From: Izemoplasma sp964435595
Lineage (GTDB): Bacteria > Bacillota_I > Bacilli_A > Izemoplasmatales > Izemoplasmataceae
Direction: 5' to 3'
Assembly: GCA_964435595.1 (NCBI GenBank)
Contig: CAYSZV010000022.1
Coordinates: 1 to 31,863, forward strand
Length of the DNA: 31,863 bases
The position numbers were made by a program, and so were the translations under genes. Positions within the stretch are counted from its first letter, which is position 1, and each line of letters begins with the position of its first letter. Positions 1 through 7,688 of the stretch are shown in pieces. The notes beneath the pieces are model-generated. The model saw nothing but the letters and a program-made list of their open reading frames with translations. It was not told the DNA's origin and made no database searches.

Positions 1-56
1 CTTATGATGTCTTTCGGAATTGTGATTTGTGATTTTTTTCGTAACTCAATAATCAT
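1..56 (-). CDS. AbrB/MazE/SpoVT-family antitoxin or regulator, N-terminal fragment
   Basis: Only the first 18 codons are in the window; the gene runs off the left edge. They read MIIELRKKSQITIPKDII, the typical opening of a SpoVT-AbrB swapped-hairpin DNA-binding domain (a short beta strand, then S-Q-I-T-I-P-K). Proteins with this start are usually MazE/VapB-type antitoxins or small transition regulators that bind DNA as dimers and repress their own operon. The ATG at 56-54 is supported by an AAGGAG ribosome site about 9 bases upstream. Three exact tandem 8-mers lie just before it (87-110), a plausible operator. Whether a toxin gene follows cannot be seen. The match rests on a short stretch, so the family call is moderate. 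Confidence 0.6.
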   Translation of the reverse strand, partial: MIIELRKKSQITIPKDII

Positions 57-86
57 ATTCGTCACTCCTTCGACTTATTTCTTATA

Positions 87-110
87 TTCTAACTTTCTAA
101 CTTTCTAACT
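87..110. repeat. Three tandem 8-bp repeats (TTCTAACT)x3 upstream of the AbrB-like gene
   Basis: TTCTAACT occurs three times in direct succession without mismatch, 31 bases upstream of the AbrB-like start codon. AbrB/MazE-type proteins commonly bind repeated or palindromic elements in their own promoters, so this may be an autoregulatory operator. A slippage-prone microsatellite is the alternative. Confidence 0.5.
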
Positions 111-187
111 ATATCTTATCAGAAAATTAACTTTATATCAATAAAAAGGTTTAATAAGCATCCCAAATATGTGAAGGAGTTGATTGT

Positions 188-304
188 ATGGCAAGATGGA
201 GACATCTAGAGACAAAATTGCAAGTAATTCAAGAATATGTAAATGGTACTTCTGTAAAACTGCACTGCTATGATTTTCTAGTATGTTTTCATTCATTCTT
301 GTAA
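188..304 (+). pseudogene. Degenerate transposase N-terminus (IS3/IS150-like helix-turn-helix start)
   Basis: A good ribosome site (GAAGGAG, about 7 bases away) precedes an ATG at 188. The first about 24 residues (MARWRHLETKLQVIQEYVNG then TSVK) resemble the start of the helix-turn-helix OrfA of IS3/IS150-type elements, which begins with a basic patch and a K-L-x-V-I-Q-x-Y-x-x-G helix. After that the frame reads an unrelated LHCYDFLV stretch and stops at 304, so only a stub of 38 codons remains. No inverted repeats or full second ORF were found. It is most likely the scar of an old insertion. Confidence 0.4.
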
Positions 305-477
305 AAGATAAAGAGAACATTAGCTTTGCTATCAAAATAGATGAGCTAGTTGATGAGAAGACCAACAATGATCTTTTAAAAAAAACTTCAGTATAAAACA
401 CTAATGCAATCAAAAGTTAAGATTACCGTTGTAGATAGAGGATACACATTGAACTACAAAATATTACTAGTATTTAG
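305..477. other. Low-information stretch after the transposase stub
   Basis: It holds two tiny plus-strand ORFs (283-396 and 404-490) with no recognisable product and no convincing ribosome sites. They may be further remnants of the decayed insertion element. I see no RNA gene or promoter here. Confidence 0.4.
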
Positions 478-518
478 AAAAGAAGCTTAATCCAATTTAT
501 AAGGACAAAGCTTCTTTT
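478..518 (-). terminator. Terminator of ssrA, probably bidirectional
   Basis: Arms AAAAGAAGCTT and AAGCTTCTTTT flank a 19-base centre that can pair further (TCC with GGA). The minus-strand transcript of ssrA meets it 15 bases past the CCA end, with a short T run after it. On the plus strand a longer T run follows, so it can also stop transcription from the transposase side. Confidence 0.7.
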
Positions 519-532
519 TTTATACTCAAATT

Positions 533-881
533 TGGTGGAGTTGAGGGGATTTGAACCCCTGTCCAAAATAGCCTCTGCTCAACTTTCTACATGCTTAGTC
601 CGTCGATTATTTAACTAGCGTCCAAACAACGAACACCTTAGAAACTAGCGAGTCCTATTAAGTTCATCTGCTCTGTTATGACTGCACAAAACAAATATAT
701 CCTAGATTGGCTGATCTCGAACTATATACTACTAGGTTAGGCTATAGTGAGAACGCGCTTTTATTTAAGCTGCGTAAGCGTAATTTTGGTTTCCGGTTAT
801 ATTTAACCTAGTGATTTTACATCCACAACGATGGCATGCTTATCAAGTTTCATCTACCCTGTCGAATCCATAAACAACCCC
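533..881 (-). ncRNA. ssrA: tmRNA (ssrA)
   Basis: Transfer-messenger RNA frees ribosomes stalled on broken mRNA and adds a degradation tag, working with SmpB, whose gene is nearby. The 5' end GGGGTTG pairs with CAACTCC at the 3' end, followed by ACCA; the T arm GGGGTTCAAATCCCC and the hallmark GGATTCGACAGGG near the 5' end are all present. The length of 349 nt is normal. The tag frame is at 794-765: GGA AAC CAA AAT TAC GCT TAC GCA GCT TAA, giving G-N-Q-N-Y-A-Y-A-A, with a second stop soon after. It aligns with the E. coli tag ANDENYALAA minus one residue, with the usual Leu replaced by Tyr. A TATAAT box sits at 899-894, about 13 bases before the mature 5' end. Confidence 0.95.
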
Positions 882-893
882 ACTTGAAATCAT

Positions 894-899
894 ATTATA
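894..899 (-). promoter_or_regulatory. -10 box of the ssrA promoter
   Basis: TATAAT reads on the minus strand and would start transcription just upstream of the mature tmRNA 5' end. A TTCACA at 925-920 is a possible -35, but the spacing of 20 is long, so the -35 is unsure. Confidence 0.55.
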
Positions 900-965
900 A
901 CATAAGATAATGTATAATATGTGAAAAACTTTTGTACTTTTTAAAACTCTTGTTTTTGCAATATT

Positions 966-1760
966 TTATACAAATAAGAAGTTTAATATATTTTGCCCTG
1001 TAACACCATTGATTACAAGATTAATACCCATAAAGAATAAGACACCTAACATCACATATGAAAATACTTTGTCTGATACTCTTCTACTTAAATAGACCCC
1101 TACCATACAAAGTAAAACACTTGGAATAAGGAATACACCGATGTGTTGTAAAACAAATGGTGAATAATTTCTATTAATAAAAAATCCGATTAAAGCTACA
1201 ACATTCATAACAAAGAAATATGCAACCAAAGTAGTTCTGAACTGTTCTCTTTTTAAATCGGAATTAGATAAAATAATCAGTGCAGGTAATCCACCCAGTC
1301 CTGCTATCCCGTTAAAAATACCCGAGATAATACCAGCTGGAATAAAATACTTAGACATAGTTGCTTCTTTGAATAATTCTTGCCGACCATATTTCATTGT
1401 AATAATCTTATTCATACCAGCAAGCACAATCAATGCTCCTGCAATGATTTTTACATATTTATCATAGTCAGGATCATTTAGAAAATACTGGCCTACAAAT
1501 GTGAATATAACACCGAATATAACCATTACTTTGATATTATCTAATGATTTAATATTGAATTTCTTATTTTCTACTAATATCGCAATATTCATAAATACAT
1601 TAATTGATATAACAATAGTAACAGCATCTGTATTTTGAAATCCCAGGAATGCAATAAGAAAAGGCATCGCAATTAGATTTGTTCCAAAGCCACTCCAACC
1701 CTTTACCAAAGATGATACGATAAATGCGAATAGAATAATCCAAAAAAATTCAATTAGCAT
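966..1760 (-). CDS. TSUP (TauE/SafE) family permease
   Basis: A 264-residue integral membrane protein with about eight hydrophobic helices. It matches the TauE/SafE (TSUP) family, which exports or imports small sulfur- or carbon-containing anions such as sulfite, sulfoacetate or sulfonates. The sequence shows the two family half-repeats: an early V-K-G-W-S-G-F-G segment (about residues 20-27) and the central G-I-F-N-G-I-A-G-L-G-G-L-P segment (about 147-159). The length is usual for the family. Its ATG overlaps the smpB stop (TAATG), so it is translationally coupled to smpB, an odd position between smpB and ssrA. The substrate cannot be told from sequence, and no sulfur genes are next to it. 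Confidence 0.85.
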   Translation of the reverse strand: MLIEFFWIILFAFIVSSLVKGWSGFGTNLIAMPFLIAFLGFQNTDAVTIVISINVFMNIAILVENKKFNIKSLDNIKVMVIFGVIFTFVGQYFLNDPDYDKYVKIIAGALIVLAGMNKIITMKYGRQELFKEATMSKYFIPAGIISGIFNGIAGLGGLPALIILSNSDLKREQFRTTLVAYFFVMNVVALIGFFINRNYSPFVLQHIGVFLIPSVLLCMVGVYLSRRVSDKVFSYVMLGVLFFMGINLVINGVTGQNILNFLFV

Positions 1761-2206
1761 TAATATCTACCTTTTAGTTCTTGATCGACCCTTTTTTTCA
1801 TATCTTTTTCTTTTAAAGCTTGACGCTTATCATATGTGTTTTTCCCTTTTGCTAATGCTATTTCTACTTTACAAAGTCCACGATCAAAATACAATTTAAG
1901 CGGAACAATCGTCATATTTTCTTGACTTGCTTTTAACTCGATTTTTCGTATTTCTCTTTTGTGTAATAATAGTTTTCTACTTCTCGTTTCATCATGGTTA
2001 AATTGATTTCCTTGTTCAAATTTTGAGATATGCATATTCATCACAAACATCTCGTTATTTCTAACGAGGCAATACGAATCTTTTATATTAACTTTTCCGG
2101 CACGAATACTTTTTATTTCAGTACCTTTTAAAACGATTCCGCACTCAAATTTATCTAATATATGATATTCATGAAATGCTTTTTTATTGTTTGCGATTGC
2201 TTTCAT
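1760..2206 (-). CDS. smpB: SsrA-binding protein SmpB
   Basis: SmpB is the partner of tmRNA in trans-translation; it places the tRNA-like domain in the ribosomal A site. The protein has the family signature F-H-E-Y-H-I-L-D-K-F-E-C-G-I-V-L-K-G-T-E-I-K-S-I-R near the N-terminus, then G-K-V-N-I-K-D-S-Y. Its C-terminal tail carries K-G-K-x-x-Y-D-K-R and a basic K-D-M-K-K-R helix. I chose the ATG at 2206 (148 residues, M-K-A-I-A-N-N-K-K) over a GTG three codons upstream at 2215. The AGGAG that overlaps the rnr stop is 8 bases from the ATG but would coincide with the GTG. It follows rnr closely, and ssrA lies one gene downstream. Confidence 0.97.
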   Translation of the reverse strand: MKAIANNKKAFHEYHILDKFECGIVLKGTEIKSIRAGKVNIKDSYCLVRNNEMFVMNMHISKFEQGNQFNHDETRSRKLLLHKREIRKIELKASQENMTIVPLKLYFDRGLCKVEIALAKGKNTYDKRQALKEKDMKKRVDQELKGRY

Positions 2207-2217
2207 ATTACTCACTC

Positions 2218-4317
2218 CTACACAATTTTAAAATCAACTTCTCCTTCTGATATGTTTGCACCAACAACTTGGACACGAACTTTGTCACCAACACGATACA
2301 TTTTTTTACGACGCTCTCCAACTAACATCATTAGTTCGTCATCATAAATATAATAATCATCTTGTAATGCAGAAATGTGAACCAAACCTTCAACCGTATT
2401 AGGTAAACTTACATACAGACCAAAGCCGGTAACACTATTGATTATACCATCAAATCTTTTATTTATATATTTTGAAATATATTCAGCTTTTTTCATATCC
2501 ACTACATCGCGTTCTAACATGACTGCTTTTCGTTCTGAAGCGCTCGTATGAGATGCAATTTCATGCATATTTTTACTATAGTAGTCAATAACTTCCATGG
2601 ATTTAATTTCTTTGAATAGATACTCACGTAATAATCTATGTACAATTAAATCAGGATATCTTCTAATTGGACTTGTAAAATGTGTATAAAACTCAAAATT
2701 TAGTCCATAATGTCCCAATGATAGTTCACTATAAATTGCTTTTTGCATGCTTCTTAATACTAATAAATTGATTCCTTTTTCTGAATCTTTACCCTCAACT
2801 GCCTGTAATAATTTTTGTAATTCATGATGAGAGATTTCTGATTTAGCCTTTACCTTTAAACCCAAAGCATTAGCCATTCTAAGTAGTCTTTCTAACTTCT
2901 CTTCTTTTGGCTTATCATGTGTTCTATAAATGAATGGTAAGTTGAGCCAATAGATATGTTCAGCAACCACTTGATTTGCCTTTAACATAAACTCTTCTAT
3001 GATGTTTTCTGATACACCTCGTTCACGTGGTCTAATATCCTCTACCCGTCCATCTTCACCAATGACTATATATGATTCTTCGTTATCAAAATGAATACTA
3101 CCCGCTTTTTCACGGTTCTTTTTCAGAACCTTTGCAAGGTTCCTCATATCGTAAAACATCTCAACCAGGTCAACATATTCTTCAGCAAGATCAACATCAC
3201 CCAAAAAGATTTTATTAATCTTTGAATATGTCATTCTTTGATAACTTTTTATGACGCTTGGATATATTTCATAATTTGCAATTTTACCTTGGGGCGTGAT
3301 TTCCATATCACATGAAATCGTTAAACGTTCTTCATGTGGTACAAGACTACAAATTCCATTTGATAATCGTTCTGGCAACATTGGAATTACTCTTCCAGGC
3401 ATATAGATGCTGGTACCTCTTGCATACGCTTCTTTATCTAAAATACTATCCTGTGTCACATAATGACTTACGTCAGCAATGTGTACACCCAAGTGATAGT
3501 TTCCATTAGCTAATTTTTTAACAACAACAGCATCATCAAAGTCTTTCGAGTCATCGCCATCAATTGTAATAATTTTTTCATTTGTTAAATCTCTTCTACC
3601 ATTATAGTCTTCCTTCGTCACATCACCAAACTGTTTGGCAGCTTCTAATACTTCTGGTGGGAATAATGGATCCACATCATGTTTGAGTATTTTGCTTAAA
3701 ACATCTACACCTGCATCATTTTTATTTCCTAGTATTTCAGAAACCTTACATTCGATTTTACCTTTGTAAGAATAATTGATGATTTCAGCTCGTAACACAT
3801 CGTCTTTTTGTGCTCCACCAAGATTTTCTTTTTTAATCACGACATCTTGCTTGATTGTTTTGTCATCAGGGCGCAATAGTGCTTGTCCTTTTATAAATAC
3901 CAATACACCAATTACATGAGTGTAATTGCGATCTAAAATCCGCTTGATTTCCCCTTCTTGTCTGGTTCCATTACGTTTCATCGTAACATGAACAAGGACA
4001 AGATCACGATTCATCGCATCATTCATATTTTCTTTACTAATAAAGATATCATTAGCTGATGGATCATTTGGAATTACAAACCCAAATCCGCGTTCTTTTA
4101 AATCCAAAGTACCAACCAAATAATTTGTATTTTCAATCAATGTAATTTCATGTTTACTATTCTCTATTAAAACAGCTTCATCCAACATTTGATTCACTGC
4201 TTTGATCAATTCTTTAAACTCATTGCTCGCTGAAACATGAAGAACGTCTTTCAATTCTTCTATGTCTGTTTTTTTATTCTCTTCACTCTTTAAATATTCA
4301 ATAATTTTTTCTTTCAT
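2218..4317 (-). CDS. rnr: Ribonuclease R
   Basis: A processive 3'-to-5' exoribonuclease of the RNase II/R family. It degrades structured RNA and, with SmpB and tmRNA, faulty messages. Domains in order: an N-terminal helix-turn-helix (about 1-60), cold-shock OB folds (about 65-220, with G-T-L-D-L-K-E-R-G-F-G-F-V), the RNB catalytic domain (about 245-570) and a C-terminal S1 domain (G-I-I-N-S-V-T-G-F-G-L-Y-V). Catalytic acidic residues lie in T-I-D-G-D-D-S-K-D-F-D-D-A; H-F-T-S-P-I-R-R-Y-P-D-L is also conserved. The ATG at 4317 follows GGAGG by about 7 bases and gives 699 residues; an 11-residue longer frame would translate through the secG terminator and is rejected. The gene order secG-rnr-smpB-ssrA is common in Firmicutes. 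Confidence 0.97.
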   Translation of the reverse strand: MKEKIIEYLKSEENKKTDIEELKDVLHVSASNEFKELIKAVNQMLDEAVLIENSKHEITLIENTNYLVGTLDLKERGFGFVIPNDPSANDIFISKENMNDAMNRDLVLVHVTMKRNGTRQEGEIKRILDRNYTHVIGVLVFIKGQALLRPDDKTIKQDVVIKKENLGGAQKDDVLRAEIINYSYKGKIECKVSEILGNKNDAGVDVLSKILKHDVDPLFPPEVLEAAKQFGDVTKEDYNGRRDLTNEKIITIDGDDSKDFDDAVVVKKLANGNYHLGVHIADVSHYVTQDSILDKEAYARGTSIYMPGRVIPMLPERLSNGICSLVPHEERLTISCDMEITPQGKIANYEIYPSVIKSYQRMTYSKINKIFLGDVDLAEEYVDLVEMFYDMRNLAKVLKKNREKAGSIHFDNEESYIVIGEDGRVEDIRPRERGVSENIIEEFMLKANQVVAEHIYWLNLPFIYRTHDKPKEEKLERLLRMANALGLKVKAKSEISHHELQKLLQAVEGKDSEKGINLLVLRSMQKAIYSELSLGHYGLNFEFYTHFTSPIRRYPDLIVHRLLREYLFKEIKSMEVIDYYSKNMHEIASHTSASERKAVMLERDVVDMKKAEYISKYINKRFDGIINSVTGFGLYVSLPNTVEGLVHISALQDDYYIYDDELMMLVGERRKKMYRVGDKVRVQVVGANISEGEVDFKIV

Positions 4318-4332
4318 ACTTCCACCTCCAGC

Positions 4333-4363
4333 AAAAAAATAAGAACACAATTAATGTGTTCTT
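4333..4363 (-). terminator. Terminator between secG and rnr
   Basis: Arms AAGAACACA and TGTGTTCTT with a five-base loop, followed on the minus strand by seven T. It lies 8 bases past the secG stop and 16 before the rnr start, so it probably only partly separates the secG and rnr transcripts. No clear rnr promoter was seen in the gap. Confidence 0.75.
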
Positions 4364-4371
4364 AAGACAAA

Positions 4372-4593
4372 TTAAACGATACTTGCTACAACAGCTAAAA
4401 CAATGAATACTAAGCTTGTTCCCATCGTTACACGACTAAGAATCAACTCGAACCCACGTTGCTTTTGGTTATTGAATAATTCGCTCTTTTCACCGCTAAA
4501 TGCATTGCTTGCATTGTCTTTTGAACTTTGTAATACAACTAGTGTGATTAAGAATAATGCAACCACTAGTAATAAATAATCTACAACACCCAT
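4372..4593 (-). CDS. secG: Preprotein translocase subunit SecG
   Basis: A small inner-membrane subunit of the SecYEG channel that helps SecA-driven export. At 73 residues it has the usual SecG plan: a first membrane helix (about 4-24), a cytoplasmic loop with S-S-K-D-N-A-S-N-A-F-S-G, the linker R-G-F-E-L-I-L-S-R-V-T, then a second helix to the C-terminus. AGGAGG is 6 bases before the ATG and overlaps the stop of the upstream CaCA gene (10 bases apart), so the two are probably co-transcribed. The position just before rnr is typical. Confidence 0.95.
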   Translation of the reverse strand: MGVVDYLLLVVALFLITLVVLQSSKDNASNAFSGEKSELFNNQKQRGFELILSRVTMGTSLVFIVLAVVASIV

Positions 4594-4603
4594 GATATTC
4601 CTC

Positions 4604-5614
4604 CTATAGACTTAGACCGATGTACACCAAATACACAATAAGTATCAGCACACTCGGAATAATATACGTAAATTTATTATACGCTTTTCTTCTTAATAAA
4701 GCAAACATTAATATTATAGAGTTTATTCCACCTAAAATCAAGAGTAAAGGTACATTTTCTGATGCATTTTCTCCATGAAAGACAGTCACAAAGATATCTT
4801 CCTTTACATTTATGATGTCTACAACACTAATAATTGTTAAATTGAAGACATTACTACCAACGATATTCCCTAATGCTGCCTCGTGATTTTTCAGTTTAAA
4901 CAGCGTAATTACCGCAGTAAACTCTGGTAAACTTGTTGCCACACCCAAGAAAATAGCACCCGCAAAAGAAGCATCCAAGCCAAGTGTTGTTCCCAAATCA
5001 TTTGCTACAAGAGTAACAAAGTAACTTGATGCAATAACTACTAAAGACCACAGACCAAACATGATTCCAATTTTCTTGTATGAAACATCACTTGTTTCTT
5101 CACTTTGTTCTGTCTCATCTTGCCCCATTGATCTAATACTTAATACATAAACTATCAAAATCAAAATAGATGCAAAATTAAAAACCAAAAAGTAAGGGAA
5201 TGTGAATGTATGATATCCAAGTGTAGTAAATAAACTTAATAATAAGGGTACCATGAATATTGTATACATTATGATTACTAATAGATTTGTTTTTCTTTGT
5301 GTCTTCACTTTATTAAAAAACATATGCTTCAAGAAGAATAAATCAGCTACTGCAAGAATTGTAATGTTAAAAATGTTTGATCCAAATACATTACCAAATG
5401 CCAAAGCAGGCTCTCCCAGAGACATCGTTGATGTAATACTAGTTATAAATTCTGGCATCGATGTAATCGTTGCAAGTAATACCCCACCAATTAATGCTCC
5501 ACTAATATGTGTTTTCTTATCTAACTCATCCACAATATAACTTAATTTACCAGTTGCGTAAATAACAACAAATGCTAACAATAAGTACTGTACAATTAAT
5601 AAAAATAAATCCAT
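4604..5614 (-). CDS. CaCA-family sodium/calcium exchanger (YrbG-like)
   Basis: A membrane exchanger of 336 residues with about ten helices in two homologous halves, expected to export Ca2+ in exchange for Na+ or H+. Both alpha-repeats that form the ion site are clear: A-T-I-T-S-M-P-E-F-I-T-S with A-F-G-N-V-F-G-S-N-I-F-N in the first half, and G-V-A-T-S-L-P-E-F with A-L-G-N-I-V-G-S-N-V-F-N in the second. The central loop is acidic (D-E-T-E-Q-S-E-E). I start at the ATG at 5614, nine bases after GGAG; the frame can be extended five codons to a TTG, but that TTG lies inside the ribosome site. secG follows 10 bases downstream. A TATAAT lies at 5659-5654. Confidence 0.92.
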   Translation of the reverse strand: MDLFLLIVQYLLLAFVVIYATGKLSYIVDELDKKTHISGALIGGVLLATITSMPEFITSITSTMSLGEPALAFGNVFGSNIFNITILAVADLFFLKHMFFNKVKTQRKTNLLVIIMYTIFMVPLLLSLFTTLGYHTFTFPYFLVFNFASILILIVYVLSIRSMGQDETEQSEETSDVSYKKIGIMFGLWSLVVIASSYFVTLVANDLGTTLGLDASFAGAIFLGVATSLPEFTAVITLFKLKNHEAALGNIVGSNVFNLTIISVVDIINVKEDIFVTVFHGENASENVPLLLILGGINSIILMFALLRRKAYNKFTYIIPSVLILIVYLVYIGLSL

Positions 5615-5683
5615 AGTAACACACTCCAATAATGTTGAAATTCTCTACAAAGAATTATAACACAATACAATCTTTATTAAAAG

Positions 5684-5695
5684 GACATATATGTC
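5684..5695. repeat. GACATATATGTC palindrome, copy 1
   Basis: A perfect 12-bp palindrome directly next to the MFS terminator. Near-identical copies lie at 17500-17511 and 17911-17922, again next to terminators. Confidence 0.6.
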
Positions 5696-5720
5696 AAAAA
5701 AAAGAGCATTTCTGCTCTTT
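5696..5720 (-). terminator. Terminator of the padR-HAAS-MFS operon
   Basis: Arms AAAGAGCA and TGCTCTTT with a GAAA-type loop on the transcribed strand, then a run of eight T. It begins directly at the MFS stop codon. Confidence 0.85.
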
Positions 5721-7055
5721 TTATTCAGGCACAAGTTCCAGTACTTGTTGAGCTCGATCATCAATATCATCAAGCAATCTCGATACCTTATGGTTGGTTA
5801 AGAATCCAATCGTTGGAACAAGCATCAACACAGCACACACAATCCCTAAAAACGCAACACTTGTATAACTCATAAGAATTCCGCCTAATGTGATTGCAAT
5901 TGGTACAGCTCCACCACTAATTGAACTAATTACACCAAATACACGAGCACGATACTCTTCATCAATCATCTTTATCAAAGCAGTATTCAGTGGGATATTT
6001 GTAGCCATCATTCCCCCTGCCATCATAGTTTGAGAAAGAATCAGTAATACATAAAAGACTTGATAAGAAATTACATCTACTGATAGTAAATAAATGAATA
6101 AGGTTGATAACAAAAAGCTGACTGACAAAATAAATAGGTTTTTCCTAAGAAATCGTTTGGTACTCTTAATCGCTAATCCTCCAACCAATATTCCGAATAC
6201 CATCATTGCAATTCCAAACGCTATATTCACCCAAGCAAGATCCCACTCGCTTCTTGATAATTCTGTTCTAAACAAGTAAGGAACTCCCAATGAGAACAAG
6301 GGACTAAATGCAAAGTTTAAAAATAAACTATACACCATAATCGTCAACAACCCTTGTTTCGTTTTTAAATAGGTTAAACCAACTTTAAATCCATCAATCA
6401 CAGATTCTTTGGCCTCTGTGATTGTAGTGATGACTTGATCTCTATATAATGCTTTGATAAACATTTCACTAAATCCAGAAAGTAAGAATGAGATACCGTT
6501 GATCATCAAAGCTATATGAAACTCAAATAGCCCAAACGCTGCAGCTCCTAAAATTACACCTAATATCATTGTAGAACTTTGTATGATACTGTTTGCTCCC
6601 TGTGCAACTTGCACTTTTTCAAGACTAACTATCTCTGGTGTAACACTTGATATCGCCGGACCAAAGAAGGCACTAACAATACCTGATATCGCTGCAACAG
6701 CTAAGAGTATAAGCATAGCGGCATTGTTACTTACTCCTACAAAAAATACATATGCTACTACAACAAACATGATTCCTCTTAAATAATCTGTTAGCCAAAT
6801 AATCTTCACTTTATCCCATCGGTCTACTAATACAGCAGCAAATGGAGTAAGAATGACTCTAATAATTGCTCCCAAAGCAATAAACAAAGCCAATATGATT
6901 CCACTTTTAATACCCAATAAGGATCCTCCACTTTGTTCTGCTAAATCCTGCACATATAGTCCAGCTACAAATCCAAAGATAACATTACCCATTTCTGATA
7001 CTAAACTTCCTATAAATAATAATGAATAGTTTTTGTTTTTAAATAATTCCTTCAT
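5721..7055 (-). CDS. MFS exporter, DHA3/MefA-like
   Basis: A major facilitator with about 12 hydrophobic helices in 444 residues. The opening F-K-N-K-N-Y-S-L-L-F-I-G-S-L-V-S and the motif-A-like loop A-V-L-V-D-R-W-D-K-V-K-I between helices 2 and 3 resemble the DHA3 group, which includes macrolide exporters such as MefA. It is expected to expel a hydrophobic compound using the proton or sodium gradient; the substrate is unknown. The ATG at 7055 follows GAGGAAA by about 5 bases. A 17-codon longer frame exists but lacks a ribosome site. It is the last gene of an operon with padR and a HAAS-domain gene, so PadR probably controls it. A possible extra TTGACA lies in the 66-base gap upstream. Confidence 0.85.
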   Translation of the reverse strand: MKELFKNKNYSLLFIGSLVSEMGNVIFGFVAGLYVQDLAEQSGGSLLGIKSGIILALFIALGAIIRVILTPFAAVLVDRWDKVKIIWLTDYLRGIMFVVVAYVFFVGVSNNAAMLILLAVAAISGIVSAFFGPAISSVTPEIVSLEKVQVAQGANSIIQSSTMILGVILGAAAFGLFEFHIALMINGISFLLSGFSEMFIKALYRDQVITTITEAKESVIDGFKVGLTYLKTKQGLLTIMVYSLFLNFAFSPLFSLGVPYLFRTELSRSEWDLAWVNIAFGIAMMVFGILVGGLAIKSTKRFLRKNLFILSVSFLLSTLFIYLLSVDVISYQVFYVLLILSQTMMAGGMMATNIPLNTALIKMIDEEYRARVFGVISSISGGAVPIAITLGGILMSYTSVAFLGIVCAVLMLVPTIGFLTNHKVSRLLDDIDDRAQQVLELVPE

Positions 7056-7121
7056 GAACTTTCCTCTAATATCTTCCCTTATTAATTTTTTAAATCTATA
7101 TAACACTTTATTGTCAATGCT

Positions 7122-7688
7122 TTAGAAAATGTGAATATTTCTAAACACTTGTGTTACTGCTCCAAACGCTTCTACTAATCCAACCGCTACTCCACCAAAT
7201 GCTTGAATCCCTACAGCTACTCCACCGGCTGCTAAAACGCCAATACCGATTCCACCAATTCCAATAATCCCAATACCAATACCACCAAGTGCTACAAGTC
7301 CAAAACTTACTCCCCCAATACTAATGACACCCATGGCGATATCACCGACTGCTATGACTCCTTTGGCAGTTCGATTATTATATCTTCCACCGGTATTGAC
7401 ATGGATCAAAGGCAATCCGAACAAGGAAGCTTTTGATTTGAATTCAAATGGACTTGTGTTTGTTGAAAGTCCAATTTGAATCAATTGTGATTCTGGTATA
7501 TCAAGATTTTCCATAAATTCTTTTGCTACATCAATAGGTTCTCCAATTGAAGTGATTACATTAAAGAATGGATCATCTTCCATAGCACTATCGATTCTAT
7601 CACTTAAGTCTTCTCTAATTCTTTTTTTAATGCCACTATTTGCATCAATATTTCTTAATACATCTTTTATATATTTTTCTTTATTCAT
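7122..7688 (-). CDS. HAAS-domain protein with a C-terminal decapeptide glycine repeat
   Basis: A protein of 188 residues in two parts. Residues about 1-65 are a charged helical HAAS-type domain (Y-I-K-D-V-L-R-N-I, ending with I-G-E-P-I-D-V-A-K-E-F), a partner domain regularly encoded next to PadR regulators. After a linker with S-K-A-S-L-F-G-L-P-L-I-H-V, residues 110-178 are seven near-perfect 10-residue repeats of the form G-[VIL]-x-[AGS]-x-G-[GD]-[VI]-[AGS]-x. A glycine at every fifth position suggests a tight solenoid or a membrane-inserted glycine sheet. This repeat type occurs in other Firmicutes proteins, but I know of no proven function. The ATG overlaps the padR stop (ATGA), and the GGAGG within the padR end serves as ribosome site, so the two are coupled. 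Confidence 0.75.
   Translation of the reverse strand: MNKEKYIKDVLRNIDANSGIKKRIREDLSDRIDSAMEDDPFFNVITSIGEPIDVAKEFMENLDIPESQLIQIGLSTNTSPFEFKSKASLFGLPLIHVNTGGRYNNRTAKGVIAVGDIAMGVISIGGVSFGLVALGGIGIGIIGIGGIGIGVLAAGGVAVGIQAFGGVAVGLVEAFGAVTQVFRNIHIF

Noticed and set aside
138..413. 91-codon open frame on the minus strand over the transposase scar
   Set aside because: No ribosome site, low-complexity hydrophobic translation, and it lies opposite the recognisable transposase start.
5692..5697. TTGACA formed by the palindrome as -35 of the CaCA gene
   Set aside because: It lies 32 bases from the TATAAT at 5659-5654, too far to work with it.
7056..7121. Separate promoter for the MFS gene (TTGACA in the gap)
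   Set aside because: No good -10 at a proper distance (TTTAAA at best); operon reading from padR is the simpler view.
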